A stretch of DNA of 64,000 nt from the NCBI RefSeq assembly GCF_019969725.1, contig NZ_JAHXYW010000012.1:1-64000 (forward strand), written 5' to 3'. Below, one piece after another: positions 42,357-51,690 of this stretch. The translations under genes and the position numbers were made by a program. Within the stretch, counting starts at the first letter, position 1. Every line of letters begins with the position of its first letter. The notes under the pieces were generated by a model that had not been told where the DNA came from, did no database searches, and worked only from the letters and a program-made list of their open reading frames with translations. This stretch comes from Neobacillus bataviensis (GTDB lineage Bacteria > Bacillota > Bacilli > Bacillales_B > DSM-18226).

Positions 42357-42458
42357 CACCCACGAAAGTTCTATGATAAAAAACCTGAGGAAGGGAAACC
42401 TTTTAAAGTAGCTGATATTGCTTTTGTAAATAAGCTCTTATCAGTCAGCACATACTAA
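42357..42458 (+). pseudogene. Transposase C-terminal remnant (possibly IS110 family)
   Basis: A 33-codon fragment ending in TAA: HPRKFYDKKPEEGKPFKVAD, then IAFVNKLLSVSTY. The EGKPFKVADIAFVNKLL stretch resembles the C-terminal end of IS110-type transposases (GKPxKVAxxAxxxKLL). The upstream part is missing, so this is a decayed insertion next to the bla cluster. The family call is tentative. Confidence 0.4.
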
Positions 42459-42527
42459 TCTTTCTAATGATTGTATATGATGACTGATGCAATCGAGAAT
42501 TAATGATAAGTAAATTTATTTATCTCT

Positions 42528-43460
42528 TCACTTCAGAGCGTTAAGTGCGACCTTGGCAGCTTCTGCAATTAGCGTATTGTCATAGGTGGCATTCTGTGTA
42601 TCGCGGCTAGATAAGACTGCGATGACAATGGGAGCTCTATTCGGCGGCCAAACAATCGCAATGTCATTCCGCGTTCCATAACTTCCTGCCCCGCTCTTAT
42701 CATCGACTTCCCAACTTGTTGGTGCACCAGCCCGGATCAATGCATCTCCAGTGGCATTTCCCCGCATCCAATCTGTCAGGATTGTACGTTTTTCAGTAGG
42801 GAGCAAGTCGCTAACTGCGAAATACTTGAGGCTCGTAGCAAGTGATTTTGGTGTGCTGGTGTCACGTGTATCTCCAGGAACTGCTGAGTTCAAATCCGGC
42901 TCGTAGCGATCAACCTGGGTAACGTTATCGCCAATCTGCCTCAGTGCTGTTTCAAATCCCTCAGGGCCTCCCAGTTTCTTTAATAAAAGGTTCCCTGCGG
43001 TGTTGTCGCTATATCGAACAGCGGCCTCAATAACTTCCCGAAGAGTCATCCCGGTATCTACATGAAGCGATGTGACGGGTGAATACGAAACTATGTCCTC
43101 GCTCTTATATGTGACTAACTGGTCGAGTTGTTCAATTGAGTAATGCTGCAGCAATGCACCAGCGGCTAGAGCTTTATAAGTAGATGCGTAAGCGAACCGC
43201 TCATTAGGCCGATAGGAGACCGTCCGATGTGTCCCTGTATCGATAGCGTAAACTCCGAGCCGGGCATCATATTTGTTCTCGAGTTCTGCAAACTCACGGT
43301 GTATTTGGTGTGCAGGTGTTTTTGTGACTGCCTTTTCGGGCTTGTCAGAAAGGTTATTGGTGCTCATTGACCAGCCGGTAAGGGGTACAATTGCAACCAC
43401 TAGCAATAGCAGGGCAAATATAAAATTATTTTTGCTGAAAATATCATGTGTTTTCCTCAA
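42528..43460 (-). CDS. bla: Class A beta-lactamase
   Basis: A 310-residue serine beta-lactamase with an N-terminal export helix (residues 12-30, no lipobox). Active-site motifs are STYK (Ser93, Lys96), SDN (151-153), EPDLN with the general base Glu187, and KSG (255-257, a KTG variant). It hydrolyses penicillins in the cell envelope or medium. The promoter holds two dyads of BlaI type (43507 and 43540). It is the last gene of the blaI-blaR1-pbp-bla cluster, 110 bp from pbp. Confidence 0.95.
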   Translation of the reverse strand: MRKTHDIFSKNNFIFALLLLVVAIVPLTGWSMSTNNLSDKPEKAVTKTPAHQIHREFAELENKYDARLGVYAIDTGTHRTVSYRPNERFAYASTYKALAAGALLQHYSIEQLDQLVTYKSEDIVSYSPVTSLHVDTGMTLREVIEAAVRYSDNTAGNLLLKKLGGPEGFETALRQIGDNVTQVDRYEPDLNSAVPGDTRDTSTPKSLATSLKYFAVSDLLPTEKRTILTDWMRGNATGDALIRAGAPTSWEVDDKSGAGSYGTRNDIAIVWPPNRAPIVIAVLSSRDTQNATYDNTLIAEAAKVALNALK

Positions 43461-43506
43461 GTTCTTAACCTCTTTCTATTATTATTAGATGTTCTGAAAA
43501 TATAAA

Positions 43507-43522
43507 TACTACATATGTAGTA
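43507..43522. promoter_or_regulatory. BlaI operator, beta-lactamase gene, site 1
   Basis: TACTACATATGTAGTA, a perfect 16-bp palindrome matching the TACA..TGTA core of BlaI/MecI operators. Confidence 0.8.
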
Positions 43523-43539
43523 TTTAATCACGCATGTTA

Positions 43540-43555
43540 TATTACACGTGTAATA
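43540..43555. promoter_or_regulatory. BlaI operator, beta-lactamase gene, site 2
   Basis: TATTACACGTGTAATA, a perfect 16-bp palindrome with the same TTACA/TGTAA core, 33 bp upstream of site 1, as paired bla operators usually are. Confidence 0.7.
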
Positions 43556-43569
43556 AAAAGATGTCAATA

Positions 43570-45624
43570 TCATTTTGTAGTTAGCTGTCCTTTTTCATTA
43601 AGGTCAAAATATGCCCGAAAGACCCGCTGGCTGATGATATTAGCGGCACTGTGCGGCTGAGCATAACCATCACGGAAGGCATTTGGTACAATAACGGCAA
43701 TGGCAATCTCGGGATCATTGAATGGAGCATAACCAGCAAAAGAAAGATTCCAAGTCTTCACCCCATTTTTATAGGACTCGGAGGTCCCGGTTTTACCTGC
43801 GGCATTGTAGGGTTCGTTTTTAAAATATCCTCTCGCTGTTCCTTTGGAACCATGGGTAACCAGCCAAAAACCTTGTTGAACCCGCTTTAGCATCTTCTCA
43901 CTCATATCCACCTGATTCAACACCATTGGTTCAATTTCATCGATGACGTTGCCCGGTTCAGTGCCATTCTTATTAGGTTCACGAATCTCCTTCACCAATT
44001 GGGGCTTCATCCGGTATCCTCCATTGGCAATCGTTGTAATATACTGGGCAATTTGCATCGGTGTATAGGTATCTAATTGTCCGATGGCAATTTGAAAGTA
44101 GGTGCTTGTATTGGTTCCTTTAATTCCTGCCGTTTCATTATTAAAACCAATTCCGGTCGGAATGCCTAAGCCAAATTGGTTGAAATAATAGCGGATGGTT
44201 TCAATTTTTTTCGGATTGATATTCAATGTGCCATTGGGGACATACTTGCCGCCCATAATTTCTATCGCGGTTTTCCACATATAAACGTTTGAGGAACGCT
44301 CTAATGCCTCTAATTCGTTAATTCTGTTCATGACTTGGTAAGAGGAAAAGGTTCCTGACCCCTTAAATCGCATGACCTCATCCAGCTCGATTTCCCCGAA
44401 ATCTCTGACACCCGTTTGGTATCCGGTTAATACGGTGGCCCCTTTTACAACGGACCCCTGTTCAAACGCATAAGTGAAGGTTCCCGGTGTAAAATCGGTA
44501 AACTCCCGGGACTGCCTGTTATACACTTTTCCTGACATTGCAAGAATGCGGCCTGTTTTCGGTTCCATCGCCACAACAAAGGCCGTGTCAAGCGTATCCG
44601 TATGCGGCTTTTGGATCGCACTGACTAACTCTTCCTGCATAATTTTTTCCACTTGGGCTTGGAACTCCATATCAATGGTCAGAACAATATCCTTGCCGCT
44701 CTTCCCTTCCGATACAGTCTCTGTACTCACCACATTTCCATTTGTATCTGTCACCGTTTTCACTTTTTCCTTTTGGCCTTGCAACACCCCATCATAAAGC
44801 TCTTCAATATAGCTTTTCCCGACGCGGTCATTCAGTTTGTATCCTTTAGACGTATAGTATTCTACCTTATCAGCCGGAAGGCCTTCTTCTGCACTCGTTA
44901 CGTCCCCAAGCATATTCCAAAACGTTTCCCCGTAGGTGCGGCCCCTCTTCCAATCGGTCGTGACATCCACACCCGGCAGATTTTCCAGATTTTCATTGAC
45001 CTTCGCATATTCTTCCTCTGTTACATTTTCATTTTTAATCATCGTCGGCGTTAAAGCGATGGCAGAAGAAAGTTTTCGGTAGATGGATGCCAAGTTTCTG
45101 TCCATTGACTGGAGATCGCTTTCTTTAATGCGGTTCAATTTTAATTGATATAAATCCTTGTCATTCAGCTTTTCCTGTTTGTATAATTTCTCCTCCTTCT
45201 TTGTGATTAAATCCGTGCCATTGTTATGTACCAACAACCAGATATCTTTCAAATCCCGATCGGTTACTTTATTGATTTCTCTATCAGTCATGACCAGAAA
45301 GGTATTTAACTTTTGGGCCAGTTCAAGCAATTCGCCCGGCTGCGGATTTTTCGGCGGTGTATAGATAATCGCCTTTTCTGGAATATTGTAGACCACTAAC
45401 TTATGATTCGTATCATATATTTTTCCACGCGGAACTGAATAGCTGACGGGCGTCACATCGGTCTTCTCTGCCTGAGCCGCATAGGCTTCCCCTTTGAAAA
45501 TTTGGAGAACGCCCAGGCGGAGAATCAGGATTGAAAAAAGAACAAAGACCATGAAAAAGAGGCCATTCAGTCTCCATCGGATTGGGTTTTTTACTATATT
45601 TTCTTTCTGCCTTTTCTGCTTCAA
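43570..45624 (-). CDS. Class B penicillin-binding protein (BlaI-regulated transpeptidase)
   Basis: A 684-residue bitopic protein. One N-terminal membrane helix (residues 21-40), a dimerisation domain opening PRGKIYDTNHK (where DRNG is usual), then a transpeptidase domain with SVVK (Ser391), SSN (444-446) and KTG (611-613). It resembles PBP2/PbpA-PbpH elongation transpeptidases. It sits between blaR1 and bla, with a BlaI-type palindrome 47 bp before its start. It may be an inducible low-affinity target, like mecA; that is inference. Confidence 0.88.
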   Translation of the reverse strand: MKQKRQKENIVKNPIRWRLNGLFFMVFVLFSILILRLGVLQIFKGEAYAAQAEKTDVTPVSYSVPRGKIYDTNHKLVVYNIPEKAIIYTPPKNPQPGELLELAQKLNTFLVMTDREINKVTDRDLKDIWLLVHNNGTDLITKKEEKLYKQEKLNDKDLYQLKLNRIKESDLQSMDRNLASIYRKLSSAIALTPTMIKNENVTEEEYAKVNENLENLPGVDVTTDWKRGRTYGETFWNMLGDVTSAEEGLPADKVEYYTSKGYKLNDRVGKSYIEELYDGVLQGQKEKVKTVTDTNGNVVSTETVSEGKSGKDIVLTIDMEFQAQVEKIMQEELVSAIQKPHTDTLDTAFVVAMEPKTGRILAMSGKVYNRQSREFTDFTPGTFTYAFEQGSVVKGATVLTGYQTGVRDFGEIELDEVMRFKGSGTFSSYQVMNRINELEALERSSNVYMWKTAIEIMGGKYVPNGTLNINPKKIETIRYYFNQFGLGIPTGIGFNNETAGIKGTNTSTYFQIAIGQLDTYTPMQIAQYITTIANGGYRMKPQLVKEIREPNKNGTEPGNVIDEIEPMVLNQVDMSEKMLKRVQQGFWLVTHGSKGTARGYFKNEPYNAAGKTGTSESYKNGVKTWNLSFAGYAPFNDPEIAIAVIVPNAFRDGYAQPHSAANIISQRVFRAYFDLNEKGQLTTK

Positions 45625-45670
45625 AGCGCATCAGCCCTTTCTGGGAAGTTTGTGTACAAAGTTTCCTAAA

Positions 45671-45686
45671 TACTACAATTGTAGTA
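45671..45686. promoter_or_regulatory. BlaI operator of the PBP gene
   Basis: TACTACAATTGTAGTA, perfect palindrome, between blaR1 and pbp. Confidence 0.8.
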
Positions 45687-45740
45687 TTTAGTCTGAAAGA
45701 AGTCCCAAAAAGGTGGGATAAACCTTTCTGGGGTTCATTA

Positions 45741-47537
45741 TTAATATATCTTTTTATGATGCAGGATCTGCTTGGCAATCTCCGCTGCCTTGCTTCCTTG
45801 GGCCTGCCCATTCCTATTTTGAATATTAATGGCAAAATAAAAACGATCTTCACCTTTATCGACAAAGCCAATTAACCAGCCATTTACGTTCTTTCCATTA
45901 ATCATGCCGGTTCCCGTTTTACCATACAACCGTCCATTCTTTTGGACATCGATTAACATTGCCCTTTTTACCGCTTTGATATTTTCTGCTTTAAAATCCC
46001 ATTGATTCTCTTCTAATTGGTATAATAATTGGACTTGCTCAATGGGTGATATTTTTAAGGAAGATTCCATCCAGTAACTATCCAAATTCCCTGAAAGATC
46101 CTCATTCCCGTATTTTATCTTGTGAAAATAATCTTGCAGCTGCTTTCTCCCTACCTCCCGATCTGTATTTTGGAAGTACCAATTAACGGAACGGCTCAAG
46201 GCAGTCGCTAAATTTTGATTTTGATTCCATTCTGAAAAGGGATAATTTTTCCCGTCCCAAACCTGTTTATTGTTATTCGTTGAAATCACATTGGATTCCA
46301 ATGCAAATAAGGCAGAATATATTTTATAAGTGCTATCAGGAGAAATCCTCTGTTCACTCATCTCTCGATTATAAATTTGATATTGGTTTTTAGAGGGATT
46401 ATATAACACAAAGCTTCCCTTGTAGCCCTTAAAATAAGAGCTTAAATCTTCATAGACCGCATTATTGCCGCTAAATCGATACACATCATTTGGGCTGGCA
46501 ATAACGGTAGTGATTGGAGCAAGCAATAGCATAACAATTCCTAAAAGAGCGTAGATGACTTTGCTTTTCCATTTCAATAATAGAGAATCGCTAGAGAAGC
46601 TTGCAATGCACTGGATTCTTTGTGTGATTTGTTTTTTTGTGCCACCTATACCTGGAGCAAAATGTTCAAGGGTACGATCATATTTTTTATCTGCAAACCG
46701 AATGATGGTATGCCCATATTCGATATATCCGCTCTCATCCAAGAGATTTAAAACGGAAGCATCACAGGCTAATTCCCGATCGAATCGAATCCTTTTTAAG
46801 GCATACCACACGAAAGGGTTAAACCAATAAATAATACGAAACAACCACATGACATAATTCACGAACAGATCCTTGCTTTTATGATGGTACAGCTCGTGCA
46901 AAAACACGTACTTTAATTCATTTAACGAGAATGCTTCCCCCGTTTTGCTTGGTAAAAAAATATAGGGTTGAAAAATCCCCACTGTGATAGGCGAGGTAAT
47001 AAGAGAGGTCTCCCGCAGCCTTATGTTTCTTTTCACCCCAACCAACTCTTTGCACGCTTCTAATAGATCATTTAACTTTTGGTTATGAACAGCTGTAGCT
47101 GACTTTTTCATCTGATAGATTTGATAGTTTGAATAAACAGCAGCCACAACAAAAAGAACCACTCCAATGACCCAAACTGTAAAAAATGTATGGTAGACGA
47201 AATCAGGCGTTGACTTGTTTACCGATACAGTAAAATCATGTAATAAATTGCTGTTTGGCGCCTGAGAGGCATCCACTCCATTCATTCTTTCACTCTTCGA
47301 TGGCGGGTCTCTATGAAAAAAAAGTAAGCTTTTAAAATAGCTCGTTCCTTCTCCAAGGCGAAAATAATTCCAAGGTGTAAAGGCAGCAAGGATTGGAATG
47401 CAAAGAAAATACCAAATATGATAATGTGCTTTCACCGTCATATGATTGTTTAATAGCTTTTTAATTAACAGAATGATGAAAATAAGGAGGGATACCACGA
47501 CTGTACTAACTAAAATCCGCAGCAGCATGGTATCCAT
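45741..47537 (-). CDS. blaR1: BlaR1-type beta-lactam sensor protease
   Basis: A 598-residue protein. The N-terminal half has four membrane helices and an M56 zinc protease (HELYHH, His214, Glu215, His218, then RELACDA). The C-terminal extracellular sensor is a class D beta-lactamase-like domain with STYK (Ser402, Lys405), SVN (450-452) and KTGTG. Beta-lactams acylate Ser402, which switches on the protease that removes BlaI. It overlaps blaI by one base at its start, so the two are translated together. Confidence 0.94.
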   Translation of the reverse strand: MDTMLLRILVSTVVVSLLIFIILLIKKLLNNHMTVKAHYHIWYFLCIPILAAFTPWNYFRLGEGTSYFKSLLFFHRDPPSKSERMNGVDASQAPNSNLLHDFTVSVNKSTPDFVYHTFFTVWVIGVVLFVVAAVYSNYQIYQMKKSATAVHNQKLNDLLEACKELVGVKRNIRLRETSLITSPITVGIFQPYIFLPSKTGEAFSLNELKYVFLHELYHHKSKDLFVNYVMWLFRIIYWFNPFVWYALKRIRFDRELACDASVLNLLDESGYIEYGHTIIRFADKKYDRTLEHFAPGIGGTKKQITQRIQCIASFSSDSLLLKWKSKVIYALLGIVMLLLAPITTVIASPNDVYRFSGNNAVYEDLSSYFKGYKGSFVLYNPSKNQYQIYNREMSEQRISPDSTYKIYSALFALESNVISTNNNKQVWDGKNYPFSEWNQNQNLATALSRSVNWYFQNTDREVGRKQLQDYFHKIKYGNEDLSGNLDSYWMESSLKISPIEQVQLLYQLEENQWDFKAENIKAVKRAMLIDVQKNGRLYGKTGTGMINGKNVNGWLIGFVDKGEDRFYFAINIQNRNGQAQGSKAAEIAKQILHHKKIY

Positions 47538-47923
47538 TATTTTTCACCTTTCCTGTCTCTCATGGATAATATTTTCTTTAATTCCGAAATATCTTCATTC
47601 GATAACTTATCATTTTCAATAAAATTTAATATCATTGAATTTAACGTGCCTCCGAAAAACTGCTGCAAAAAGGATTTACTTTTTTGCTCAACATATTCGT
47701 GCTTTTCAACCAGCGAAGAATAAATAAACACTCGGCCATCTTTTCTTGCGTGCAAAGCCTTTTTCTTAACTAGGCGCGCCAGCATGGTGTGAATGGTATT
47801 TGGCTTCCAATCACTTTTATTTGATAATTTCTCCACTACCTCAGGAGTCGAAATCGGCTCAAAGTTCCATATAACCTTCATCACTTCATATTCTGCTTCT
47901 GATATTTGTGGAATATCCTTCAT
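47537..47923 (-). CDS. blaI: BlaI/MecI-family repressor
   Basis: A 128-residue winged-helix repressor: ISEAEYEVMKVIWNFEPIST, NTIHTMLARLVKKKALHARK and DGRVFIYSSLVEKHEYVEQK are the BlaI core. It dimerises on TACA..TGTA palindromes and is cleaved by BlaR1 when beta-lactam is present. Four such palindromes lie in the cluster, including one 15 bp before its own start. GGAGGGC lies before the ATG. Confidence 0.94.
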   Translation of the reverse strand: MKDIPQISEAEYEVMKVIWNFEPISTPEVVEKLSNKSDWKPNTIHTMLARLVKKKALHARKDGRVFIYSSLVEKHEYVEQKSKSFLQQFFGGTLNSMILNFIENDKLSNEDISELKKILSMRDRKGEK

Positions 47924-47937
47924 GATAGCCCTCCTAC

Positions 47938-47953
47938 TTTTACAACTGTAGTA
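47938..47953. promoter_or_regulatory. BlaI operator of the blaI-blaR1 unit
   Basis: TTTTACAACTGTAGTA; the right half is perfect and the left degenerate (TTTTAC for TACTAC). A weaker autoregulatory site. Confidence 0.65.
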
Positions 47954-48191
47954 TTTATTATAGCAAGACGGTCTAAAAACATAAAGAAATTTAGCCTATG
48001 GTAAATAATCCCCCTTTGCATGCTGAGGATATATTCTGATAACCTTCACCGTATTTAAGATATAAAGTTACTCATTTTCAAAGTTTACTTCCCTGTAATG
48101 TTTGTAGTAAAAACTTAAAACAACGATTACAAGCCTTGGAGCATATAGATGAAAAAAATAAAAAATTAACTTTTAATTGAAGGAGGTTTTT

Positions 48192-48350
48192 ATGATGGGT
48201 ATTTTAGCGAAAATCATCTGTAAATTAAAAGGTCACGATTATGAAGAAACAAATCAGAGACCCGATGGATGGGGATATATTGCAACTTGGTTTACATGTA
48301 ACCGATGTGGTGATGAAACAGTAATCACGAAGAGAGAGAATGAAGTTTAA
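48192..48350 (+). CDS. 52-aa Cys-containing peptide
   Basis: AGGAGG lies 6 bp before the ATG. It reads MMGILAKIICKLKGHDYEET, then NQRPDGWGYIATWFTCNRCG and DETVITKRENEV. A Cys/His (CKLKGH) and a CNRC pair could form one zinc site, as in small DUF1660-like proteins of phages and bacilli. It is bounded by a terminator at 48371. Confidence 0.65.
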   Translation: MMGILAKIICKLKGHDYEETNQRPDGWGYIATWFTCNRCGDETVITKRENEV

Positions 48351-48370
48351 TCTAGTTATGCCATCAGTCA

Positions 48371-48408
48371 AGGACAGTTGGTTAGTTTAGACTGTCCTGC
48401 TGTTTTTT
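48371..48408 (+). terminator. Terminator of the 52-aa peptide gene
   Basis: AGGACAGT/ACTGTCCT stem with a 12-base loop and TTTTTT tail. Confidence 0.75.
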
Positions 48409-48423
48409 CAATTAAGCTACCCG

Positions 48424-48882
48424 TTATTTTACTTTGGCTACTCCTAAAGCAAAATGACTCCAAAGTATATTCTCAATTAATTCAACTTGTGATTCTTCAC
48501 AATCAATAATTAAGATTATTTCAGAGTGTTTGCCTTTCATACCTCTTTTATTTTTCTTTACAACCAATTCCATAAAAAGCCGAATAGCAAAGCCAAGAAC
48601 AAACCCAACAAATGCACCAATCAGTCCCCAATAAATGGGACCCCAAGCTAATTTAAATCCAATACTTGCTCCAATTACCGAGAAAGCAGTACCAATCCCC
48701 ATGCCAATATCAATAAGGGAAGTCCCATCTGAGCGATGCAGGGTATCAAAAATTTTACGTTCTTCTTTTCTATTATCCAGAGGTACAGCAAATATACTTT
48801 CTTTTTTAATTCCTTTCTTTTCTAACGTTGAAATTGCCATTTCTAAATAACTAGTGGTTTCAAATGTTGAAAAAAGCTGCAA
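48424..48882 (-). CDS. Membrane protein with a glycine-rich hairpin, unknown
   Basis: A 152-residue protein. An N-terminal soluble part (TSYLEMAISTLEKKGIKKES, as in YflT-like stress proteins), then two Gly-rich helices (GMGIGTAFSVIGASIGFKLA and GLIGAFVGFVLGFAIRLFME), then a ferredoxin-like tail IILIIDCEESQVELIENIL. The Gly-rich hairpin may insert in membranes. Six bp separate it from the 48889 gene upstream, so both are probably one unit. Confidence 0.65.
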   Translation of the reverse strand: MQLFSTFETTSYLEMAISTLEKKGIKKESIFAVPLDNRKEERKIFDTLHRSDGTSLIDIGMGIGTAFSVIGASIGFKLAWGPIYWGLIGAFVGFVLGFAIRLFMELVVKKNKRGMKGKHSEIILIIDCEESQVELIENILWSHFALGVAKVK

Positions 48883-48888
48883 TTGGGA

Positions 48889-49677
48889 TCACTTCACTTT
48901 TTGTCCTTTTAATATTTTAAAACCCACCGATTGATAGTTCTTGGTTAAATGATTCCTTAAATCTCTTTCGAAAAGCTTGTTATTCTCAATTGTATTAACA
49001 TAAGCATCATAAGCAGCAAACCCAAAAAGTGAAGGCATAAAAAGGAGGTATTCTGGTTTTAAAGCAGAGGTAGCTTCTTTTACTTTACCTAATATCAAAA
49101 GTAAAATACCTTCTGCAAAATGCGATTGATAATGAAATACCACTAACCATACAATGAGAAATATCGCCGTTAATATCCTGTGAATATAGAGCTGACCCAA
49201 ACCTGGAATAAACATTGACCACATAACGGCAACAACTGGATTTCGTTTATCTAGGTAGTTAATTTCTAATGCCCCCATTACATACGAATTAAAACGGTGA
49301 TCCTCTCTTTCCGCTAAAATGTAGACTCTATTCATATCAACTGTTGTCCGATAACTGTCCCAAATACCGAAAAGGTAAACAGGAATATACATAAGGAGCC
49401 ACCTTGTGTTTAATACCTCTTTTGCCATATCTATATTCCCTTGAAAGGAATAAATCATTGCAGAATTAACATGGGCTTTAAGATTAACGATAACTTCCCA
49501 AATAAATAAGGCATATCCTCTAAGATATTTTGATAATAGCATATGCCCGAATCCAGGGAACGCTGCGGACCACCAAGCAATAATATAAGGATTTCGTAAA
49601 TGTAGTTGTGTTGTACCTAAAATACTAACATGGGCTTTATATCGTCTGGCAGTATTATCATTTGTATAGTTGTTCAT
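48889..49677 (-). CDS. Multi-pass membrane protein, internal duplication, unknown
   Basis: A 262-residue protein with about six helices. Two similar segments, IIAWWSAAFPGFGHMLLSKY and VVAVMWSMFIPGLGQLYIHR, show an internal repeat; P-G-x-G-x-x-L motifs of this type occur in TM2-domain-like proteins. N-terminal part basic. It is followed by the 48424 gene at 6 bp. I do not recognise a named family. Confidence 0.7.
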   Translation of the reverse strand: MNNYTNDNTARRYKAHVSILGTTQLHLRNPYIIAWWSAAFPGFGHMLLSKYLRGYALFIWEVIVNLKAHVNSAMIYSFQGNIDMAKEVLNTRWLLMYIPVYLFGIWDSYRTTVDMNRVYILAEREDHRFNSYVMGALEINYLDKRNPVVAVMWSMFIPGLGQLYIHRILTAIFLIVWLVVFHYQSHFAEGILLLILGKVKEATSALKPEYLLFMPSLFGFAAYDAYVNTIENNKLFERDLRNHLTKNYQSVGFKILKGQKVK

Positions 49678-49743
49678 TTAATCCACCTTTAGGAATTATT
49701 GATAATATGTTTCCAAAAGTGGGATATATTTATCCTGACCTTT

Positions 49744-50949
49744 TTAAGCTATATCGCATTCTCTTTTAAACTCAAAAATCTCCTCGACAGCCTGTTGATA
49801 CCCACCCGCTTTTTGAATGGATTCTCTTATACTTGAAACAGCTTTTTGGAATGATGGATCGTTTAACACATGATCTGCGGCTTCACGCAGTTGGTTTGCC
49901 GTCAAACCTTGCATTTGTAATTGAATACCGGCCCCGATATTGGCGATCTGCCTGGCAATGATCGGCTGATCCGCGCTTTGTGGGATGACAATTAGCGGAA
50001 CCCCGTAGTAGAGACCCTCATTGGTACTATTCATTCCACCATGGGTGATAAATAACTTTGTGTGTTTTAGTACCTCTGTTTGTGGAACGTAATTTTTCAC
50101 AATGAAGTTTTGGGGGATCTCCCCCAAATCAGCTAGTTGAGTTTTTTCCCCAATCGACATGACCACGGTATGATCACTGTTCCCAAATGCTTCAAAACAA
50201 AGCTTATAAAAATCAATAGCTTGGTTAAAGACAGTCCCCAGTGAAATGTAAATTAGGCTTTTTCCCTTGATAGCCGAAAGGTCAACGTTTTCTTGAGTGA
50301 ATCGTGTCGAGATGGATGGACCTATAAATTTGTAGGTTTGGTCGAATACTTCTCCAAATGGTTGAAACTCCCTAGTTGTATAAACAATGGTATATGGTGC
50401 AGGATTACAAAAAACTTCGTAAGGAGAAGGGATCTCGACACCATATTTTTCCTTCAACCTTGACGTCAGGCTTTGATATTCATCGTTTATTTCTTTAAGC
50501 CGTTCTGTCGGAATGCTTTTAGGAAGCTGTTCTAACATTTGATCGAAGGATTCCTTTGTCTGCGCAAAGGAAGTACAAGAATTGATGGCCGGAAGCTTTA
50601 GGATTTGGGCAAGGAACCGTCCACAACCAAACATGGAATCGTGGATAATGTAATCAAATTGTTCTCCTTCAATCTGTTCAAGCACGCTGGGAATAACAAT
50701 ATCTGCCGTATGTATAAGACCATTAATTCTTTCAAGTAAATAATTTCTACCACCCGAGATAAAAGCTTTTATAAAGTTTTGACCGTCCAATGTGCGTACA
50801 TCAGCTCCCGTCTTCTCCATTCGGTCTCTAAAAGCTTCTATTGTAAAGTACACAACCTCTTCACCGCGCGAAATAAGCTCTTGCACAACTCCAATGGTTG
50901 GGTTGATATGTCCTTCCGATCCGGCATTAATAAATAAAACACGCGCCAT
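49744..50949 (-). CDS. Macrolide-type glycosyltransferase (GT1, YjiC/MGT-like)
   Basis: A 401-residue GT-B protein. FINAGSEGHINPTIGVVQEL is the N-terminal acceptor domain start, and the donor-binding signature is THGGMNSTNEGLYYGVPLIV then IPQSADQPIIARQI. Members move glucose from UDP-glucose to macrolides, flavonoids or other small molecules, often as detoxification. I chose the ATG at 50949, 9 bp after AAGGAG. It is preceded on the same strand by a GNAT gene at 44 bp. Confidence 0.9.
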   Translation of the reverse strand: MARVLFINAGSEGHINPTIGVVQELISRGEEVVYFTIEAFRDRMEKTGADVRTLDGQNFIKAFISGGRNYLLERINGLIHTADIVIPSVLEQIEGEQFDYIIHDSMFGCGRFLAQILKLPAINSCTSFAQTKESFDQMLEQLPKSIPTERLKEINDEYQSLTSRLKEKYGVEIPSPYEVFCNPAPYTIVYTTREFQPFGEVFDQTYKFIGPSISTRFTQENVDLSAIKGKSLIYISLGTVFNQAIDFYKLCFEAFGNSDHTVVMSIGEKTQLADLGEIPQNFIVKNYVPQTEVLKHTKLFITHGGMNSTNEGLYYGVPLIVIPQSADQPIIARQIANIGAGIQLQMQGLTANQLREAADHVLNDPSFQKAVSSIRESIQKAGGYQQAVEEIFEFKRECDIA

Positions 50950-50993
50950 TTTTACCACTCCTTAGGTAATTCATCCGAGAAATTTTAATATAG

Positions 50994-51506
50994 CTATTGT
51001 CCTATTAAATTATAACGCCAATTATTGCACCGCATAAAGCTTCCTGGTGGATATTCAAATTCGCATTCAGAGATAAACTCAAAGTCCAGCTTCTGACAAA
51101 TTGCATTAGAAGCAGGATTTTGAATTGATGGGAATGCGTGAATGTATTTGTATTTGTTCTCACTAGAGGCTTCTTCTATCGCTAACTTTACCGCTCTTGT
51201 TGCTATTCCTTTCCCTTGATATGAGGGTAGAACGCTCCAGCCAGTTTCATATACACTTTCATTGTTCCAAGTTGTTTGCCAATAACCCACAGAACCAACT
51301 GGTTCTAATTCTGGCAAAAATCTAATGCTGAACATCCTCCCTCTATTACCAAGCTCAAGATATCGTTTATGTCGATTCAAAATCTGCTCTTTACTCTCCG
51401 GACCACCAAGATGCTGCATCATTTCTGGAGTGTTTATACGAAAAAGTAAATCAAGGTCATTATCCTCCCAAGGCTTTATCTGAATGATATGGTTACTTGA
51501 TTCCAA
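50994..51506 (-). CDS. GNAT acetyltransferase
   Basis: A 170-residue GNAT domain. QIKPWEDNDLDLLFRINTPE opens the fold, YETGWSVLPSYQGKGIATRA is the acetyl-CoA loop, and NPASNAICQKLDFEFISECE the closing helix. It starts with TTG, 5 bp after AAGGAG. It resembles streptothricin- or small-molecule-type acetyltransferases. It is probably co-transcribed with the glycosyltransferase, which would make a small-molecule modification pair. Confidence 0.82.
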   Translation of the reverse strand: MESSNHIIQIKPWEDNDLDLLFRINTPEMMQHLGGPESKEQILNRHKRYLELGNRGRMFSIRFLPELEPVGSVGYWQTTWNNESVYETGWSVLPSYQGKGIATRAVKLAIEEASSENKYKYIHAFPSIQNPASNAICQKLDFEFISECEFEYPPGSFMRCNNWRYNLIGQ

Positions 51507-51690
51507 ATAATCTCCTTCCCCTCACACTACTTTTTATTAACTCTTTCTTTAACGAAAGCTAAAAATCCTCTATTTAAGGATATTGTTGGTTAACAAAAAT
51601 AAAACACTCCAATTCTATTATTGATAATGGTACTTTTTGGATATTATACTAGAAGTGAATTACTATTTAAAAATGAAGGGAGATTTACGT

